Shown: positions 9,615 through 18,706 of the stretch, piece by piece
How the letters are laid out: each line of letters starts with the position of its first letter
Position numbering within the stretch: the first letter of the stretch is position 1
Assembly: GCA_013821905.1 (NCBI GenBank)
Contig: PNJO01000006.1
Span: 1 to 47,538, forward strand
From: Sphingopyxis sp.
GTDB lineage: Bacteria; Pseudomonadota; Alphaproteobacteria; Sphingomonadales; Sphingomonadaceae
Direction of reading: 5' to 3'
DNA length: 47,538 nucleotides
The notes under the pieces: generated by a model
Databases searched by the model: none
Seen by the model: the letters and a program-made list of their open reading frames with translations, nothing else
Told to the model about the DNA's origin: nothing
Position numbers and translations under genes: made by a program

Positions 9615-10277
9615 ATGTTCATCGGCCATTTCGCCCCGGCACTGATCGTCGCGGCCCGCCCCCGGGCGGCGGGGCTGGGGACGCTGTTCGTCGCGGCGCA
9701 ACTCGTCGACATCGGCTTTGCCGCGCTGCTGGTTCCCGGGATCGAGGCGATGCGCATCGTGCCCGGCATCAGCGCGATGAACCCGATGGACCTCTATCAC
9801 ATGCCCTATACGCACAGCCTGCTCGGCACGCTGATATGGGCGAAGCTCTTCGGCCTGCTCGTCTGGTTCGCGACGAAACGGAAGGAAGCGGCGATCGGGG
9901 CGGCGCTGGTGGTGCTGTCGCACTGGTTCGTCGACCTTGTCGTCCATATTCCCGACCTCACACTCTATGGCGCGCCGCCGAAGCTCGGCCTTGGTCTGTG
10001 GAACCATCCCGCGATCGCGATGCCGCTCGAAATCCTCTTCATCGGCGGCGCACTCGTTTATTATACACGGCGCACGCAGGCGCCCTCGGGCAATCTTCGC
10101 CTGTGGGTGCTGGCGGGGCTGCTCGCCCTTGCGCAGGCGGTCGACTGGTTCGGGCCCAAGGAGCCCGCCTATTCGCTCGCGATCCCGGCGACGATGCTCT
10201 TCGCCTATGCGCTGCTCGCCGGCACCGCGGCCTGGGCGGGCGCCAACCGCCGGATCGCCGAGCCGGCAAACGCCTGA
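9615..10277 (+). CDS. Polytopic membrane protein, DUF457/YdjM-like
   Basis: 220 residues with about five or six hydrophobic segments. Histidines and acids cluster as in the DUF457 family of predicted membrane-bound metal-dependent hydrolases: H5, H67 (MPYTHSLLG), H103, D107, H111 and D114 (SHWFVDLVVHIPD). No substrate is known. It diverges from xseB across 83 bp and is followed by an unrelated small exported protein. The family call rests on the His/Asp pattern and topology; the hydrolase activity is unproven for the family. Confidence 0.75.
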   Translation: MFIGHFAPALIVAARPRAAGLGTLFVAAQLVDIGFAALLVPGIEAMRIVPGISAMNPMDLYHMPYTHSLLGTLIWAKLFGLLVWFATKRKEAAIGAALVVLSHWFVDLVVHIPDLTLYGAPPKLGLGLWNHPAIAMPLEILFIGGALVYYTRRTQAPSGNLRLWVLAGLLALAQAVDWFGPKEPAYSLAIPATMLFAYALLAGTAAWAGANRRIAEPANA

Positions 10278-10407
10278 CGGTTTCGCGTCCGCGCAATCAC
10301 GATTCCGCATTTTGCAATTGCTGGCGCGCGCGCGCGCCGCCATGTTGCATCGCACAAGAAGAGAGGGGCTCGAAGGCAAGTTTTGTTCCACAACAAGGAC
10401 TTGCACC

Positions 10408-10701
10408 ATGAAGAAGTTTTTCCTCCCCGTCCTCGCCCTCGCAACGCTCGCTCCCGCTGCGGCCCGCGCCGACGAGCCCGCGCCGCAGCGTTTCGAGCAT
10501 CAGGGGCGCGTTTACAGCTACACCGTCACCCAGGCCGGCGATTACCGCGTGATCAGCGGCGTCGAGGAAAAGAGCGGCAAGCCGTTCACCCTCCGCGTCG
10601 GCGAAAAACGCGTCCGCGGCACCGTCGGTTCGCAGCAGGTGAGCTTCTCGCTGCGCGACGTCGAATCGCTGGGCAAGGTTACCGTGCTCGCCTCGCGCTG
10701 A
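10408..10701 (+). CDS. Small exported protein of unknown function
   Basis: 97 residues. A classical signal peptide (MKKFF, hydrophobic core, ARA cleavage near residue 21) leads a short mature domain of about 75 residues, rich in alternating charged and beta-prone residues, without cysteines. I do not recognise a family. AAGGA lies about eight bases before the ATG. A strong intrinsic terminator follows at 10718, so it is probably a single-gene transcript. Confidence 0.75.
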   Translation: MKKFFLPVLALATLAPAAARADEPAPQRFEHQGRVYSYTVTQAGDYRVISGVEEKSGKPFTLRVGEKRVRGTVGSQQVSFSLRDVESLGKVTVLASR

Positions 10702-10717
10702 AACCGGGCTCCGACCG

Positions 10718-10760
10718 CAGACCCCGTGGCGCTTTTCGCGTCATGGGGTCTGTTCGTTTT
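10718..10760 (+). terminator. Rho-independent terminator after the small exported protein
   Basis: Arms 10718-10732 and 10738-10752 form a 15-bp stem (CAGACCCC pairs with GGGGTCTG; two G-U pairs inside) with a 5-base loop, followed by TTCGTTTT. It insulates purL, whose start lies 26 bp beyond the T-tract. Confidence 0.75.
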
Positions 10761-10785
10761 GCGCGCACATCGCTAAAGGCGCGCC

Positions 10786-13041
10786 ATGACTCAGACCGCA
10801 ACCGCGCCCGCCTCCGTCATCACCCCCGAGATCGTCGCCGAACACGGCCTGTCTCCGGAAGAATATGAGCGCGTATTGCACGCGCTCGGGCGCGAACCGA
10901 ACCTCGTCGAACTCGGCATCTTCTCGGTCATGTGGTCCGAGCATTGCAGCTACAAAAGCTCGCGTATCCATCTGAAGAAACTGCCGACCGAGGCGCCTTG
11001 GGTGATCTGCGGCCCCGGCGAGAATGCCGGCGTCATCGACATCGGCGAAGGGCCGGACGGCAAGAAGCTCGCCGCGATCTTCAAGATGGAGAGCCACAAC
11101 CACCCGAGCTACATCGAACCCTATCAGGGCGCGGCGACCGGCGTCGGCGGCATCCTGCGCGACGTCTTCACGATGGGCGCGCGTCCGGTCGCCAACCTCA
11201 ACGCGCTGCGTTTCGGCCGCCCCGACCATCCGAAGATGAAGCATCTCATCTCGGGCGTCGTCCACGGCATCGGTGGCTACGGGAATTGCGTCGGGGTCCC
11301 GACGGTCGGCGGCGAGGTCAATTTCCACAAGGCCTATGACGGCAATATCCTCGTCAACGCGATGACCGTCGGCGTCGCCGAGCAGGACAAGATCTTCTAT
11401 TCGGCCGCGAGCGGCGTCGGCAATCCGATCGTCTATGTCGGCTCGAAGACCGGCCGCGACGGCATCCATGGGGCGACCATGGCGTCGGCCGACTTCGGCG
11501 AGGATGCCGAGGAAAAGCGCCCGACCGTGCAGGTCGGCGACCCCTTCACCGAAAAATTGCTGATCGAGGCGTGCCTCGAACTGATGGCGTCGGACGCGAT
11601 CGTCGCGATTCAGGACATGGGCGCCGCCGGCCTCACCTCCTCGTCGGTCGAAATGGCGTCGAAGGGCGGCGTCGGCCTCCACCTCAAGATGGACGACGTG
11701 CCGCAGCGCGAAACTGGCATGACGGCCTATGAAATGATGCTGTCCGAATCGCAGGAACGCATGCTGATGGTGCTGAAACCCGGCCGCGAGGATTTCGCCG
11801 CCGCGATCTTCCACAAATGGGAACTCGACTTCGCGGTCATCGGCACCGTCACCGATACCGGGCGCATGGTGCTGGAGCATCATGGCGAGATCGTCTGCGA
11901 CATCCCGCTCGCCCCGCTCGCCGACGATGCGCCGCTCTACGACCGCCCGCACGTTCCCACGCCGAAGCAGCCCGAGCCGACGAACGTTCCCGAGACGAAG
12001 GACGTCGCCGCGGACCTCAAGACGTTGATGGGCACCCCCGACATCGCCAGCCGCCGCTGGATCTGGGAACAATATGACAGCCAGGTCGGCGCCGACACGG
12101 TGCAGACCGGCGGCGACGCCGCGCTCGTCCGCATCCACGGCACCAACCGCGCGCTCGCGATGTCGACCGACTGCACCCCGCGCTATTGCTACGCCGACCC
12201 GGTCGAGGGCGGCAAGCAGGCGGTCGCCGAAACCTGGCGCAACATCAGCGCGGTCGGCGCCACGCCGCTCGCGATCACCAACTGCCTGAACTTCGCCAAC
12301 CCGCAGCGCCCCGAAATCATGGGCCAGATCACGGGCTGCCTCGACGGCATGGCGCAGGCGTGCCGCGCGCTCGACTATCCGATCGTCTCGGGCAACGTCA
12401 GCCTCTATAACGAGAGCAAGGCGACCGGCGGCGGCAGCGCGATCCTGCCGACTCCCGCGATCGGCGGCGTCGGGGTGATCGAGGATCTGAACAAAGCGGT
12501 CGGCATCGGCTTCAAGCGCACCGGCGACATCGTCCTCGCGGTCGGCGAACGCGCCGGCCACCTCGGCCAGTCGGTCTGGCTGCGCGAAATCCATGACCGC
12601 GAGGAAGGCCCGCCGCCGCCCGTCGACCTGAAGGCCGAAAAGCGCACCGGCGACTTCATCCGCGGCGCGATCAACGCCGGCTGGATCACCGCGTGCCACG
12701 ACGTGTCGGACGGCGGCATCGCCGTGGCGCTCGCCGAAATGGCGCTCAAGTCGGACATCGGCGTGCTAGTCAGCGAAGAACAGCCCTTCGGCGTCGCCGA
12801 AAGCTTCTTCGGCGAGGATCAGGGCCTCTATCTCGTCACCGTCTGCGACACCTGCCTCGCCGACTTCCTCGACGCCGCCGGCCGCGCCGACGTGCCTGTC
12901 GATCCCGTCGGCCGCACGATCAAGGACCGCATCGTGTTCGAGCTTCCCGAGAGCGACCACCAGGTGACGCTCGCCGAGCTGCGCGAAGCGCATGAAGGTT
13001 TCTTCCCGAACCTGATGGGAGCCGACGCGGCGCTTGCATAA
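10786..13041 (+). CDS. purL: Phosphoribosylformylglycinamidine synthase II
   Basis: The large synthetase subunit of the PurLSQ-type enzyme, converting FGAR to FGAM with ATP in purine synthesis. At 751 residues it is the short PurL form, needing separate PurQ and PurS. Conserved blocks include [11 protein letters not shown] near the N-terminus, [10 protein letters not shown] (ATP/Mg site), the [11 protein letters not shown] region, [10 protein letters not shown] and the C-terminal [15 protein letters not shown]. The start at 10786 gives the usual N-terminus. purQ and purS are not nearby. A repeat element follows the stop. Confidence 0.97.
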   Translation: MTQTATAPASVITPEIVAEHGLSPEEYERVLHALGREPNLVELGIFSVMWSEHCSYKSSRIHLKKLPTEAPWVICGPGENAGVIDIGEGPDGKKLAAIFKMESHNHPSYIEPYQGAATGVGGILRDVFTMGARPVANLNALRFGRPDHPKMKHLISGVVHGIGGYGNCVGVPTVGGEVNFHKAYDGNILVNAMTVGVAEQDKIFYSAASGVGNPIVYVGSKTGRDGIHGATMASADFGEDAEEKRPTVQVGDPFTEKLLIEACLELMASDAIVAIQDMGAAGLTSSSVEMASKGGVGLHLKMDDVPQRETGMTAYEMMLSESQERMLMVLKPGREDFAAAIFHKWELDFAVIGTVTDTGRMVLEHHGEIVCDIPLAPLADDAPLYDRPHVPTPKQPEPTNVPETKDVAADLKTLMGTPDIASRRWIWEQYDSQVGADTVQTGGDAALVRIHGTNRALAMSTDCTPRYCYADPVEGGKQAVAETWRNISAVGATPLAITNCLNFANPQRPEIMGQITGCLDGMAQACRALDYPIVSGNVSLYNESKATGGGSAILPTPAIGGVGVIEDLNKAVGIGFKRTGDIVLAVGERAGHLGQSVWLREIHDREEGPPPPVDLKAEKRTGDFIRGAINAGWITACHDVSDGGIAVALAEMALKSDIGVLVSEEQPFGVAESFFGEDQGLYLVTVCDTCLADFLDAAGRADVPVDPVGRTIKDRIVFELPESDHQVTLAELREAHEGFFPNLMGADAALA

Positions 13042-13052
13042 CATTCCCACCT

Positions 13053-13130
13053 CGTCATCCCGGCGAAGGCCGGGATCTCGCCGGTGCGGCAAAACGCGAC
13101 GATGAGATCCCGGCCTCCGCCGGGATGACG
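13053..13130. repeat. Palindromic intergenic repeat, family B (CGTCATCCCGGCGAAGGCCGG)
   Basis: Outer arms CGTCATCCCGGC (13053) and GCCGGGATGACG (ending 13130) are complementary. Each arm also folds on itself as CCCGGcgaaggCCGGG. It fills the gap between purL and the DUF72 gene. The same element recurs at 32703-32780, and a half-unit at 43336-43363. Confidence 0.85.
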
Positions 13131-13144
13131 GAGGTGTTGAAGTC

Positions 13145-13879
13145 ATGAGCATCCATGTCGGAGTAGGCGGCTGGACTTTCGAGCCGTGGCGCGGCCCCTT
13201 CTATCCCGCCGGCCTCGCGCAGAAGCGCGAGCTCGAATATGCCGGACAGCATCTGACCGGGATCGAGATCAACGGCACCTATTATGGCAGCCAGAAGCCC
13301 GAAACCTTTGCAAGCTGGGCGGCTTCGGTCCCCGATGGCTTCAAATTCAGCGTCAAGGCATCGCGCTTTACCACCAACCGCAAGATACTGGCCGAAGGCG
13401 CCGCTTCGATCGAAAAATTCCTGACGCAGGGCCTCACCCGGCTTGGCGACCGGCTCGGCCCGATCCACTGGCAATTCATGGCGACCAAGAAGTTCGACCG
13501 CGACGATTTCGCGGGCTTCCTCGACCTGCTGCCCGAGACGCAGGACGGTCTGAAACTGCGCCACGCGATCGAGGTCCGTCACGAGAGCTTCCGCGACCCG
13601 GCCTTCATCGACATGCTGCGCGAGCGCAATATGGCAGTGGTCTATGCCGACAGCGACGAATTCCCCTGCATCGACGAGCAGACCGCCAATTTCACCTATG
13701 CCCGCCTTCAGCGGTCGCAGAACGATGTCGAGACCGGCTACGACAACGCAGGGCTCGACAAATGGGCTTCCCAAGCGAAGGACTGGGCCAAGGGCGACCG
13801 CGACGTCTTCCTCTTCTTCATCGCCGGCGCCAAGGTCCGCAACCCGGCGGCTGCGCAGGCGCTGATCGCGCGGCTATGA
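13145..13879 (+). CDS. DUF72 family protein
   Basis: 244 residues, TIM-barrel-like DUF72 family. The N-terminal VGVGGWTFEPWRGPFYP, the EINGTYYGSQ segment and the FKFSVKASRFTTN strand are family hallmarks. The biochemical role of DUF72 is not established. The 3' end overlaps the next gene by ATGA, so the two are translationally coupled. Only the 14 bp after the family B repeat separate the start from that repeat, so its own promoter is not obvious. Confidence 0.88.
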   Translation: MSIHVGVGGWTFEPWRGPFYPAGLAQKRELEYAGQHLTGIEINGTYYGSQKPETFASWAASVPDGFKFSVKASRFTTNRKILAEGAASIEKFLTQGLTRLGDRLGPIHWQFMATKKFDRDDFAGFLDLLPETQDGLKLRHAIEVRHESFRDPAFIDMLRERNMAVVYADSDEFPCIDEQTANFTYARLQRSQNDVETGYDNAGLDKWASQAKDWAKGDRDVFLFFIAGAKVRNPAAAQALIARL

Positions 13880-14277
13880 CCGCGGGCTATTCGGGCACGC
13901 CGCTCGCGAAGAAACTGTCGCTCCAGGACGGGATGACTGCGTGGTTCCACGCGATGCCGACCAGCGTGCGCGAAGAGATCGGCGAGGTAGCGCTCGACGA
14001 ACGCGATGCGCCCGACGCCGGCCTGCAGGCGGCGCATATCTTCACCACCGAGCGCGCCGGACTCGCCCGTCTGCTGGCCGAATTGCGGACGCTGATCGAC
14101 CCTGCGGGCTTCGTCTGGGTCAGCTGGCCCAAGAAGGCGTCGAAAGTCCCGACCGACATTACCGAGGATGTCATTCGCGAGATTTGCCTGCCGATGGGCT
14201 GGGTCGACGTGAAGGTCTGCGCTGTCGACGCGGTCTGGTCGGGGCTGAAGCTGATGATCCGCAAGGAACTGCGCTGA
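13876..14277 (+). CDS. DUF3052-like protein
   Basis: 133 residues, cytoplasmic, no membrane segment. The motifs GYSGTPLAKKL at the N-terminus, FVWVSWPKKASKV in the middle and the C-terminal VWSGLKLMIRK match what I recall of the DUF3052 family of unknown function. The start ATG overlaps the DUF72 stop (ATGA), indicating coupled expression. A family B-type hairpin follows the stop and separates it from the convergent Coq4-type gene. Confidence 0.75.
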   Translation: MTAGYSGTPLAKKLSLQDGMTAWFHAMPTSVREEIGEVALDERDAPDAGLQAAHIFTTERAGLARLLAELRTLIDPAGFVWVSWPKKASKVPTDITEDVIREICLPMGWVDVKVCAVDAVWSGLKLMIRKELR

Positions 14278-14287
14278 ATAAAATGGA

Positions 14288-14345
14288 CCCCGGCGAAAGC
14301 CGGGGCCCATGAAGGTGCAAGATTGGGCCCCGGCTTTCGCCGGGG
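14288..14345. repeat. Inverted repeat, family B variant (CCCCGGCGAAAGCCGGGG)
   Basis: Arms CCCCGGCGAAAGCCGGGGCC (from 14288) and GGCCCCGGCTTTCGCCGGGG (ending 14345) are exact complements, and each contains its own short hairpin. It sits between two convergent genes, where it could act as a bidirectional terminator-like structure. Same variant at 37521-37600. Confidence 0.85.
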
Positions 14346-14355
14346 AGCATTCAAC

Positions 14356-15135
14356 TCAAGCCGCCACAGCCTGCGCAGCGAGGAAATTATACGGGTCGAT
14401 GCCGCGGCTGCGGTACGCGCGGTGCGCTTCCTTGTAGAGCGTCGGTTCGCCGATGCCGAGGCGCGCGCGCGCGGTTTCGAGCGGTTCGGCGAGCAGCGAG
14501 CGGATGTCCTGCTCGATGATCGCCTTGGCCGCCTTGCCGTGGCGCTGACCCTGGCGGATCGCACCCATCACCGGCGCGTCGCCCCGGACGCGGCGCTTCA
14601 GCTCATAACCGCCGGCATAGGCGATGAAGAAATTGCCGTAATTGCCCGTCTGGCCATAGGTGAAGCCGAGCACGCACTGTTCGCCGAGCGCGTCGCGGCC
14701 GTAGCCGGTCAGGATGTGGAACAGGTCGTGCGTGTCGCGCAGGCGGTTCGCATACCATTGGAGCTGGTCGTCGAACTTGGGACGGCCCATCTTTTCGCTC
14801 TCGGCGACGAGCCCCGCGGCCGACAGACCCTCGCGGCGCATGAAGGTAACATAGGCATGGCCGACGCTGTTTTCGGGCAGCGCGTCGATCCAGCCATGAT
14901 CGTCGAGCAGGTCGGGCAGATAGGGCTCGCGCTCCATCAGCTTGCGACCGAAATCGCTTTCGACGAAGGCGCGCGCGTCGTCCATGAAGCCCTTGCGCGG
15001 CAGATTTTCGAAGATGTGGAAGACCTGTTCGGTGTCTTCCTTGTCCCTGATGAGCTTCCGGAAGTGCGACAGCGCCTTGAGCGGGCGGAATTTCGCGGGC
15101 TGGCGGTCGGGATGGGAGAAAATGGTCGGGGTCAT
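14356..15135 (-). CDS. Coq4 family protein
   Basis: 259 residues. It contains the Coq4 metal-site signature: DTHDLFHILTGYGRD, with HDxxH and a following acidic residue. Eukaryotic Coq4 organises the ubiquinone synthesis complex and has been linked to decarboxylation of the ring. Bacterial homologues are common in sphingomonads; whether this one acts on ubiquinone or another isoprenoid is unknown. The open frame runs upstream, but conserved sequence starts at ATG 15135. It diverges from the DUF418 gene, with a perfect palindrome in the promoter region. Confidence 0.85.
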   Translation of the reverse strand: MTPTIFSHPDRQPAKFRPLKALSHFRKLIRDKEDTEQVFHIFENLPRKGFMDDARAFVESDFGRKLMEREPYLPDLLDDHGWIDALPENSVGHAYVTFMRREGLSAAGLVAESEKMGRPKFDDQLQWYANRLRDTHDLFHILTGYGRDALGEQCVLGFTYGQTGNYGNFFIAYAGGYELKRRVRGDAPVMGAIRQGQRHGKAAKAIIEQDIRSLLAEPLETARARLGIGEPTLYKEAHRAYRSRGIDPYNFLAAQAVAA

Positions 15136-15167
15136 GCTGTGCCTCGATAGAATCACTTGCCAGTGCC

Positions 15168-15195
15168 TATCTAGCATTACTGACATATATGTCAA
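15168..15195 (-). promoter_or_regulatory. Predicted promoter of the Coq4-type gene
   Basis: TTGACA (15195-15190), a 16-base spacer, then TAGATA (15173-15168) on the minus strand, about 33 bases before the start at 15135. The -35 hexamer overlaps the palindrome at 15181-15194. Confidence 0.5.
15181..15194. promoter_or_regulatory. Perfect palindromic operator-like site
   Basis: TGACATATATGTCA is a perfect 14-bp palindrome in the gap between the divergent Coq4-type and DUF418 genes. It covers the predicted -35 of the former. TGACA/TGTCA half-sites are common for TetR- and GntR-type repressors; the protein that would bind here is not in the adjacent genes. Confidence 0.55.
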
Positions 15196-15284
15196 TAAGC
15201 CGTAAACGCGATTTGTCGCCGCCCAGAAACCGCTCGACGCTGCCCGGGATGGAGGATAGCTCTGGCGGCAAAGGGGAACGGGAC

Positions 15285-16541
15285 ATGACCGGGATTGCAG
15301 CAGGAACGCGATACGAAAGCCTGGACGCCATCCGCGGCGTCGCGGTGATGGGCATATTGGCGATGAACATCGCCGCCTTCGCCCTGCCCTTTCCCGCCTA
15401 TTCCAACCCCGCCGCGGGCGGACCTCCCGCCGGTCTCGACCTCGCGACATGGTTCTTCAATTTCGTGCTGGTCGATTCGAAGATGCGCGGGATGTTCTCG
15501 ATGCTGTTCGGCGCGAGCACGCTGCTCGTCATCGAAAGCGCGGCGGGCGGCGGACGGAGTGCCGCGGGCGCGCATTATTCGCGCATGGTCTGGCTCGCGA
15601 TCTTCGGCCTCGTCCACTTCTACCTGATCTGGTTCGGCGACATCCTGTTCCTCTATGCGATGTGCGGGTTGCTGATCTTCCTGTTCCGCAACCTGTCGGC
15701 GAAGGCGCTGCTGATCTGGTCGCTGCCCTTCTTCCTGATCGCGCTCGCGCTGCCGGGCAGCCTGTGGACGATGCTCACCCTCGCCGAAGCCGGCGCGCTC
15801 CCGCCCGAAGCGCTGGCGCAGATGAAGCAGTCGCTCGCCCAGATGAACAACGACATGGGGCCGGGCACGCCCGCCTATGCCAAGGAAATCGCGCTCTACC
15901 TCGGCAGCTATGCGAGCATCGTCGGGCACCGGACCGGCGAGATGGGCGGCGATCCGCTCTTCTTTCTCGCGATGTTCTCGTGGGAGACGATCGGGCTGAT
16001 GCTGATCGGCATGGCGCTGTTCAAATCGGACATGCTGACCGGCGGATGGGAAGCGGCGCGCTATCGCAAATGGGCGACCGCCTGTTTCCTGATCGGCATC
16101 CCGCCGCTCGTCGGCCTAGCCCTCTATCAGATCGACGCGGGCTTCAGCGCGGTATCGGTCTTCGGCGCCTCGATCGTCGGGTCGATCCCGTTCGACACGC
16201 TGATGACGGTCGGATGGGCGTCGCTGATCATGCTGCTGATCAAGACCGCCGCCAGCGCGGGCACGCGCGCGCGGCTCGCGGCGACCGGACGCATGGCCTT
16301 CACCAATTATCTGACGACGTCGATCGTGATGACGACGATCTTCTATGGCTATGGGCTGGGGCTGTTCGGCAGCGTCGGACGCGCGGCGCTCTATCTTTTC
16401 TGCTTCGGCATGTGGGCCGCGATGCTGCTCTGGTCGAAGCCGTGGCTCGAGCGCTATCAATATGGCCCGCTCGAATGGCTGTGGCGTAGCCTGTCGCGCT
16501 GGCAGCTACAACCGATGCGGAAGGTCGCGGTCGCTCAGTAA
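15285..16541 (+). CDS. DUF418 family membrane protein
   Basis: 418 residues, about eight to ten transmembrane segments. The N-terminal YESLDAIRGVAVMGILAMNI and the C-terminal GRMAFTNYLTTSIVMTTIFYGYG block are typical of DUF418/YeiB-type integral membrane proteins, distantly related to acyltransferase-3 proteins. Substrate unknown. GGGGAACGGG precedes ATG 15285; an in-frame ATG at 15189 lies inside the palindrome and is unlikely. The stop overlaps the convergent Hpt gene by 7 bp. Confidence 0.88.
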   Translation: MTGIAAGTRYESLDAIRGVAVMGILAMNIAAFALPFPAYSNPAAGGPPAGLDLATWFFNFVLVDSKMRGMFSMLFGASTLLVIESAAGGGRSAAGAHYSRMVWLAIFGLVHFYLIWFGDILFLYAMCGLLIFLFRNLSAKALLIWSLPFFLIALALPGSLWTMLTLAEAGALPPEALAQMKQSLAQMNNDMGPGTPAYAKEIALYLGSYASIVGHRTGEMGGDPLFFLAMFSWETIGLMLIGMALFKSDMLTGGWEAARYRKWATACFLIGIPPLVGLALYQIDAGFSAVSVFGASIVGSIPFDTLMTVGWASLIMLLIKTAASAGTRARLAATGRMAFTNYLTTSIVMTTIFYGYGLGLFGSVGRAALYLFCFGMWAAMLLWSKPWLERYQYGPLEWLWRSLSRWQLQPMRKVAVAQ

Positions 16542-16960
16542 CCGACCGCGTTGCCGAAGCTCGACGGGCGGCGCTGGACGAGCGGATTGGCCTCGCGCTC
16601 GAGCGCGCCCAGCGTTTCCTCGAACAGCGGACGCAGCGTGACGACGCGCGGCAGATATTCCTCGGGGCTGACCTGCGCCTCGACGCAGCGGCGCGCGAAC
16701 ATCTCGATATCCTCGGCGAGCGCGCCGAGGCGCTCGGCGCCGAACTGGCGCGCCTCGCTCTTCAGCGTATGCGCGGGCATCACGAGGCCGCGCGCGTCGC
16801 GGGCGCGCATCGCCTCTTCGATCGCGGCGACCGACTTGGTGCCGTCCTCGCGGAAATAGCCGAGAATACGCACGAAGGCAGCACCCAACTGGGCGCGCGT
16901 CGCGCGAAATTCATCCCAATCGACCAGGATCTCGTCCAATTTGCGTCCCTCGGTGTTCAA
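16535..16960 (-). CDS. Hpt domain phosphotransfer protein
   Basis: 141 residues, a stand-alone histidine phosphotransfer domain. The phosphorylatable residue is H64 in the PAHTLKSEARQFG motif, within a predicted four-helix bundle. It probably relays phosphate between a hybrid kinase and a response regulator, neither of which is adjacent. I chose the TTG at 16960 because AAGGA sits five bases before it. The next ATG upstream (16987) lacks a ribosome site and would only add non-conserved residues. The 3' end overlaps the DUF418 stop. Confidence 0.8.
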   Translation of the reverse strand: MNTEGRKLDEILVDWDEFRATRAQLGAAFVRILGYFREDGTKSVAAIEEAMRARDARGLVMPAHTLKSEARQFGAERLGALAEDIEMFARRCVEAQVSPEEYLPRVVTLRPLFEETLGALEREANPLVQRRPSSFGNAVGY

Positions 16961-17053
16961 TATGGTCCTTGGTCCCGCAGCGATCATGCCGAAAGTCGGT
17001 AAAAAAGAGGTTACGGCGCCGGAGCCAAAGGGCGAAGATCGCCCCAAAACGGG

Positions 17054-17281
17054 TCAGTCGCGGCGGACCCGCCAGCGCCCCGTGGCATCGGCAGCGCCAT
17101 CATCCTCCAGATGCCAGCCGTGCTCGCCCGCCAGCGCAGCGACCTCGCGGCCCGCCTGCGGGTCGTCGGCGATCAGCAGGACATCGCGCGCATCGCGCAT
17201 CGCCTTCGCCAGCCGCAGCGCCGGCCAGGGGCAGCGCATCCCGCGTGCATCGACGACGAGCGACGCCGCCTCACTCGTCAT
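17054..17281 (-). CDS. TusA/SirA-like sulfurtransferase family protein
   Basis: 75 residues. The DARGMRCPWPALRLAKAM block, with the active C17-P18 pair, identifies the TusA-like fold used in sulfur relay (for example thio-modification of tRNA or molybdopterin supply). The specific partner is unknown, and many such paralogues are not TusA itself. It overlaps the 3' end of der by 11 bp and is probably expressed with it. Confidence 0.85.
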   Translation of the reverse strand: MTSEAASLVVDARGMRCPWPALRLAKAMRDARDVLLIADDPQAGREVAALAGEHGWHLEDDGAADATGRWRVRRD

Positions 17282-18659
17282 AGGGGTTGCGCGAATTGCG
17301 GAAATTGAGCCGCACGGGAACGCCCTGGAAACCCAGTTCCTTGCGCATGCCGTTGACCAGATAACGTTCGTAGCTGCCCGGCAGCGCGTCGGTGCGCGAC
17401 CCGAAGACGACGAAGGTCGGCGGCCGCGTGCGCGCCTGGGTGATGTAGCGCAGCTTGATGCGCTTGCCGCCGGGCGCCGGCGGCGGATTGTTTTCGACCG
17501 CGCCCTCGAACCAGCGATTGAGCCGCGCCGTCGGTACGCGGTTGGTCCAGATATCGCGCTGCTCGAAGGCGACGCGGACGAGCGTGTCGATGCCCTTGCC
17601 CGTCGCGCCCGAGATGCTGAGCACCGGCACGCCCTTGACCTGGCTGAGTCCGTCGTCGAGCGCGGTGCGCACGCCGTTGAACAGCGACGAGGGGTCCTCG
17701 GCGATATCCCATTTGTTGAGCGCGACGATCAGCGCCCGCCCTTCCTGCAGCACCTTGTCGGCGATGCGCAAATCCTGTGCCTCGAGCCCCTTCGTCGCGT
17801 CGAGCAGCAGCACCACGACCTCGGCGAAATCGACTGCGTGGAGCGCGTCGGCGACCGACAGTTTCTCGAGCTTGTCGACGACCTTGGCGCGCTTGCGCAT
17901 CCCCGCGGTGTCGAACAGCTGGATCTCGTGGACCTCGCCGTCCTTTTCCCACTGCCAGTCGACGCGGATCGAATCGCGCGTGATGCCCGCCTCGGGGCCG
18001 GTGATCAGCCGGTCCTCGCCGATCATGCGGTTGATGAGCGTCGACTTGCCCGCGTTCGGGCGGCCGACGATCGCAAGCTTCATCGGGCCGAGCGGCGTGT
18101 CCTCGTCCTCCCGGTCGCCGTCGGACGGCAGCGCCGCTTCGGCTTCGGCCTCGTCATGGGCCTCGACGATCGGGCGCAGCGCGTCGAACAGATCGACCAT
18201 GCCCTCGCCATGCTCGGCACTGAGCGGGATCGGATTGTCGAAGCCGAGCGCGTAGGATTCCATCAGGCCCGCCTCGCCCTGTTTCCCCTCGGCCTTGTTG
18301 ACGAGGAGGATGATCGGAGTGTCCTCGCTGCGCAGCCAGCGCGCGATTTCCTCGTCGAGCGGGGTCACCCCGGCGCGGCCGTCGATCATGAACAGCGCGG
18401 CATCGGCCTCACGCACCGCCTTTTCAGTCTGCACGCGCATCCGGCCGGGCAGCGTCGCCGCGTCCTGATCCTCGAACCCTGCGGTGTCGACGATGCGGAA
18501 TTCGAGGCCGAGCAGCTTGCCGTCGCCTTCGCGCCGGTCGCGCGTCACCCCCGGCTGATCGTCGACAAGCGCAAGGCGCTTGCCGACCAGCCGGTTGAAC
18601 AGCGTCGATTTGCCGACATTGGGCCGGCCTACAATGGCAATCGTCGCGAATCGCGACAT
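17271..18659 (-). CDS. der: Ribosome biogenesis GTPase Der (EngA)
   Basis: 462 residues with the diagnostic tandem of two GTPase domains and a C-terminal KH-like domain. First P-loop GRPNVGKST (11-19), second GRPNAGKST in the middle, each followed by its NKxD motif (NKAEG-type in the first, NKWD in the second). Required for 50S subunit maturation. The open frame extends upstream, but conserved sequence begins at ATG 18659. bamB ends 47 bp upstream and a TusA-like gene overlaps downstream, the usual bamB-der pairing. Confidence 0.96.
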   Translation of the reverse strand: MSRFATIAIVGRPNVGKSTLFNRLVGKRLALVDDQPGVTRDRREGDGKLLGLEFRIVDTAGFEDQDAATLPGRMRVQTEKAVREADAALFMIDGRAGVTPLDEEIARWLRSEDTPIILLVNKAEGKQGEAGLMESYALGFDNPIPLSAEHGEGMVDLFDALRPIVEAHDEAEAEAALPSDGDREDEDTPLGPMKLAIVGRPNAGKSTLINRMIGEDRLITGPEAGITRDSIRVDWQWEKDGEVHEIQLFDTAGMRKRAKVVDKLEKLSVADALHAVDFAEVVVLLLDATKGLEAQDLRIADKVLQEGRALIVALNKWDIAEDPSSLFNGVRTALDDGLSQVKGVPVLSISGATGKGIDTLVRVAFEQRDIWTNRVPTARLNRWFEGAVENNPPPAPGGKRIKLRYITQARTRPPTFVVFGSRTDALPGSYERYLVNGMRKELGFQGVPVRLNFRNSRNPYDE

Positions 18660-18706
18660 GGGCTTTTCCCTGTTGTTGCGCCGGGCCGCCCCGGCCCGGA
18701 CGCTTG

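Noticed and set aside
10741-12699. A 652-codon open frame on the minus strand
   Set aside because: Antisense shadow of purL, which has all expected family motifs.
13053-13130. Possible CRISPR repeat pair
   Set aside because: The arms are inverted, not direct, occur as single isolated pairs, and no cas gene is present.
14356-15450. A 364-residue version of the Coq4-type protein starting at 15450
   Set aside because: The extra N-terminus overlaps the divergent promoter and the DUF418 coding region and has no family similarity.
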